In this document: positions 63,005-64,000 of the stretch, piece after piece
How positions within the stretch are numbered: position 1 is the first letter of the stretch
How the letters are laid out: each line of letters begins with the position of its first letter
Source of the DNA: Marinobacter sp. F4218
GTDB lineage: Bacteria > Pseudomonadota > Gammaproteobacteria > Pseudomonadales > Oleiphilaceae
Assembly: GCF_019443085.1 (NCBI RefSeq)
Contig: NZ_JAHZIL010000005.1
Location: forward strand, 1-64,000
Length of the DNA stretch: 64,000 nt
Reading direction: 5' to 3'
The notes under the pieces: generated by a model
Databases searched by the model: none
The model's input: the letters and a program-made list of their open reading frames with translations, nothing else
What the model was told of the DNA's origin: nothing
Translations under genes and position numbers: made by a program

Positions 63005-64000
63005 GGGGTGTCCTCCAGAGGCAGGAAGATGATGAAGTCAGTACGGCCGGGTTTGCTCTCGCATTCGACCAGTCCGTGGTGTTGGCCAATGATGCTCTGG
63101 GTTATGGAGAGACCCAGGCCCGTGCCACTGGCACGGCCGCTGATCATCGGGTAGAAAATATTCTGCAGCAGATCCGGTGGGATGCCCGGTCCGTTGTCGA
63201 TAACATCCACACGACAGACCAGGCGATGTCGCCGGTGGCCTATGGTGAATTGGCGCAGCGCCCGGGTCCGGAAAATGATGGTGGGCGGTGCTTCGTTCTT
63301 ATGGCCGCTCTGGTTCTCGAACGCCGCTTCCATGGCGTTACGTGCAATGTTCAGGAACGCCTGGATGAGTTGTTCCTTGTCGCCGCGGAATTCCGGAATG
63401 CTGGGGTCATAGTCCCTGCGGAATACCAGTCGCCCCTTGCTCTCTGCCTCCACCAGAGTTCCGACTCGCTCAAGCACTTCGTGAATATTGGTTTGGGCGA
63501 TTTTTAGAGCCTTGTTCGGGCCGAGCATGCGGTCGACCAGACTGCGTAGGCGGTCTGCCTCGTCGATGATGACGCGGGTGTACTCCCGTTGGTCTTCATC
63601 ACTGAGCTCCCGGTCGAGCAATTGCGCAGCACCACGAATCCCGCCCAGAGGGTTTTTGATCTCATGGGCCATGCCGCGAACCAGAATCCGGGTGGTTTCC
63701 TGTTGCGAGATAATGTCTTCTTCGCGACTGATGCGCAGCAGCCGATCCCGGGGCTGAATCTCGATGAGCAACTCGGTCGGTTCCAGGCTGATGGGCGTTA
63801 CCGAATAATCGACTGTCAGATTGGCCCCGCTGGTCAATCGGAATTCGGCCTCCCGTCGGGTATAGGACTGGCCATTCTGAGCAGCCGCGTAAAGAGTTTT
63901 CAGAGCGTCTTCCGAATCGACCAGGATGTCGCTAAACGGTTGGCCCTGGCTTCGGGTCATGCTGGTTTCGAACAGGCTTTCTGCAGCCGGATTGAAGTAA
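63001..64000 (-). CDS. ntrB: Nitrogen regulation sensor kinase NtrB, cut by window edge
   Basis: Partial: the reading frame continues to base 64000 without a start, so the N-terminus lies outside. An internal ATG at 63960 is not the true start, because upstream in-frame codons read YFNPAAESLFETS, a PAS-type segment. The H box is RGMAHEIKNPLGG. The N and G boxes DNGPGIPPD and GTGLGLSI form the ATPase. It phosphorylates or dephosphorylates NtrC under PII control. Confidence 0.94.
   Translation of the reverse strand, partial: YFNPAAESLFETSMTRSQGQPFSDILVDSEDALKTLYAAAQNGQSYTRREAEFRLTSGANLTVDYSVTPISLEPTELLIEIQPRDRLLRISREEDIISQQETTRILVRGMAHEIKNPLGGIRGAAQLLDRELSDEDQREYTRVIIDEADRLRSLVDRMLGPNKALKIAQTNIHEVLERVGTLVEAESKGRLVFRRDYDPSIPEFRGDKEQLIQAFLNIARNAMEAAFENQSGHKNEAPPTIIFRTRALRQFTIGHRRHRLVCRVDVIDNGPGIPPDLLQNIFYPMISGRASGTGLGLSITQSIIGQHHGLVECESKPGRTDFIIFLPLEDTP

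Overview
The window is a core-genome segment of a marine gammaproteobacterium. Gene order, EF-Tu and RNA polymerase sequences, moderately high GC and the MSHA pilus locus fit a Marinobacter-like organism. That is inference from remembered relatives, with no database search. No insertion sequences, prophage genes or CRISPR arrays were seen.

Layout. (1) 31-5524: a terminator, then a tight four-gene cassette of exported beta-rich proteins of unknown function that share a short motif just after the signal peptide. (2) 5630-8114: birA, coaX and a SPOR-domain gene, overlapping by ATGA. (3) 8146-10829: four tRNAs (Thr-TGT, Tyr-GTA, Gly-TCC, Thr-GGT), the first tuf gene, tRNA-Trp, secE and nusG. (4) 10948-21859: rplK-rplA-rplJ-rplL-rpoB-rpoC, with a probable L1 site before rplK and an L10 leader before rplJ. 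(5) 22027-26343: the str operon rpsL-rpsG-fusA-tuf. (6) 26535-40158: the S10, spc and alpha operons from rpsJ to rplQ, including secY and a 37-residue rpmJ. (7) 40257-45229: uvrA on the minus strand, a YajR-like MFS transporter and ssb. (8) 45443-61516: a 17-gene MSHA type IV pilus locus, mshI through mshQ, without mshH. (9) 61577-64000, minus strand: ntrC and ntrB, with ntrB cut by the window edge.

How it works together. Regions 3-6 hold most of the translation and transcription apparatus plus protein export (SecE, SecY). Region 8 encodes a complete inner-membrane platform, ATPase, secretin and set of pilins for a mannose-sensitive-haemagglutinin type pilus, probably used for surface attachment.

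The most interesting signal is non-coding. In the rpsJ-rplC gap, 26885-26908 matches a domain I segment of 23S rRNA at 22 of 24 positions as I remember the E. coli sequence. It ends two bases before the rplC Shine-Dalgarno region, which suggests rRNA mimicry and feedback control by a ribosomal protein, L4 being the best candidate. Other unusual signals are hairpins in the rpsN-rpsH gap, an inverted repeat that fills the -35 and spacer of the alpha-operon promoter, two tuf genes homogenised over about 1159 bp, and the four-gene exported cassette.
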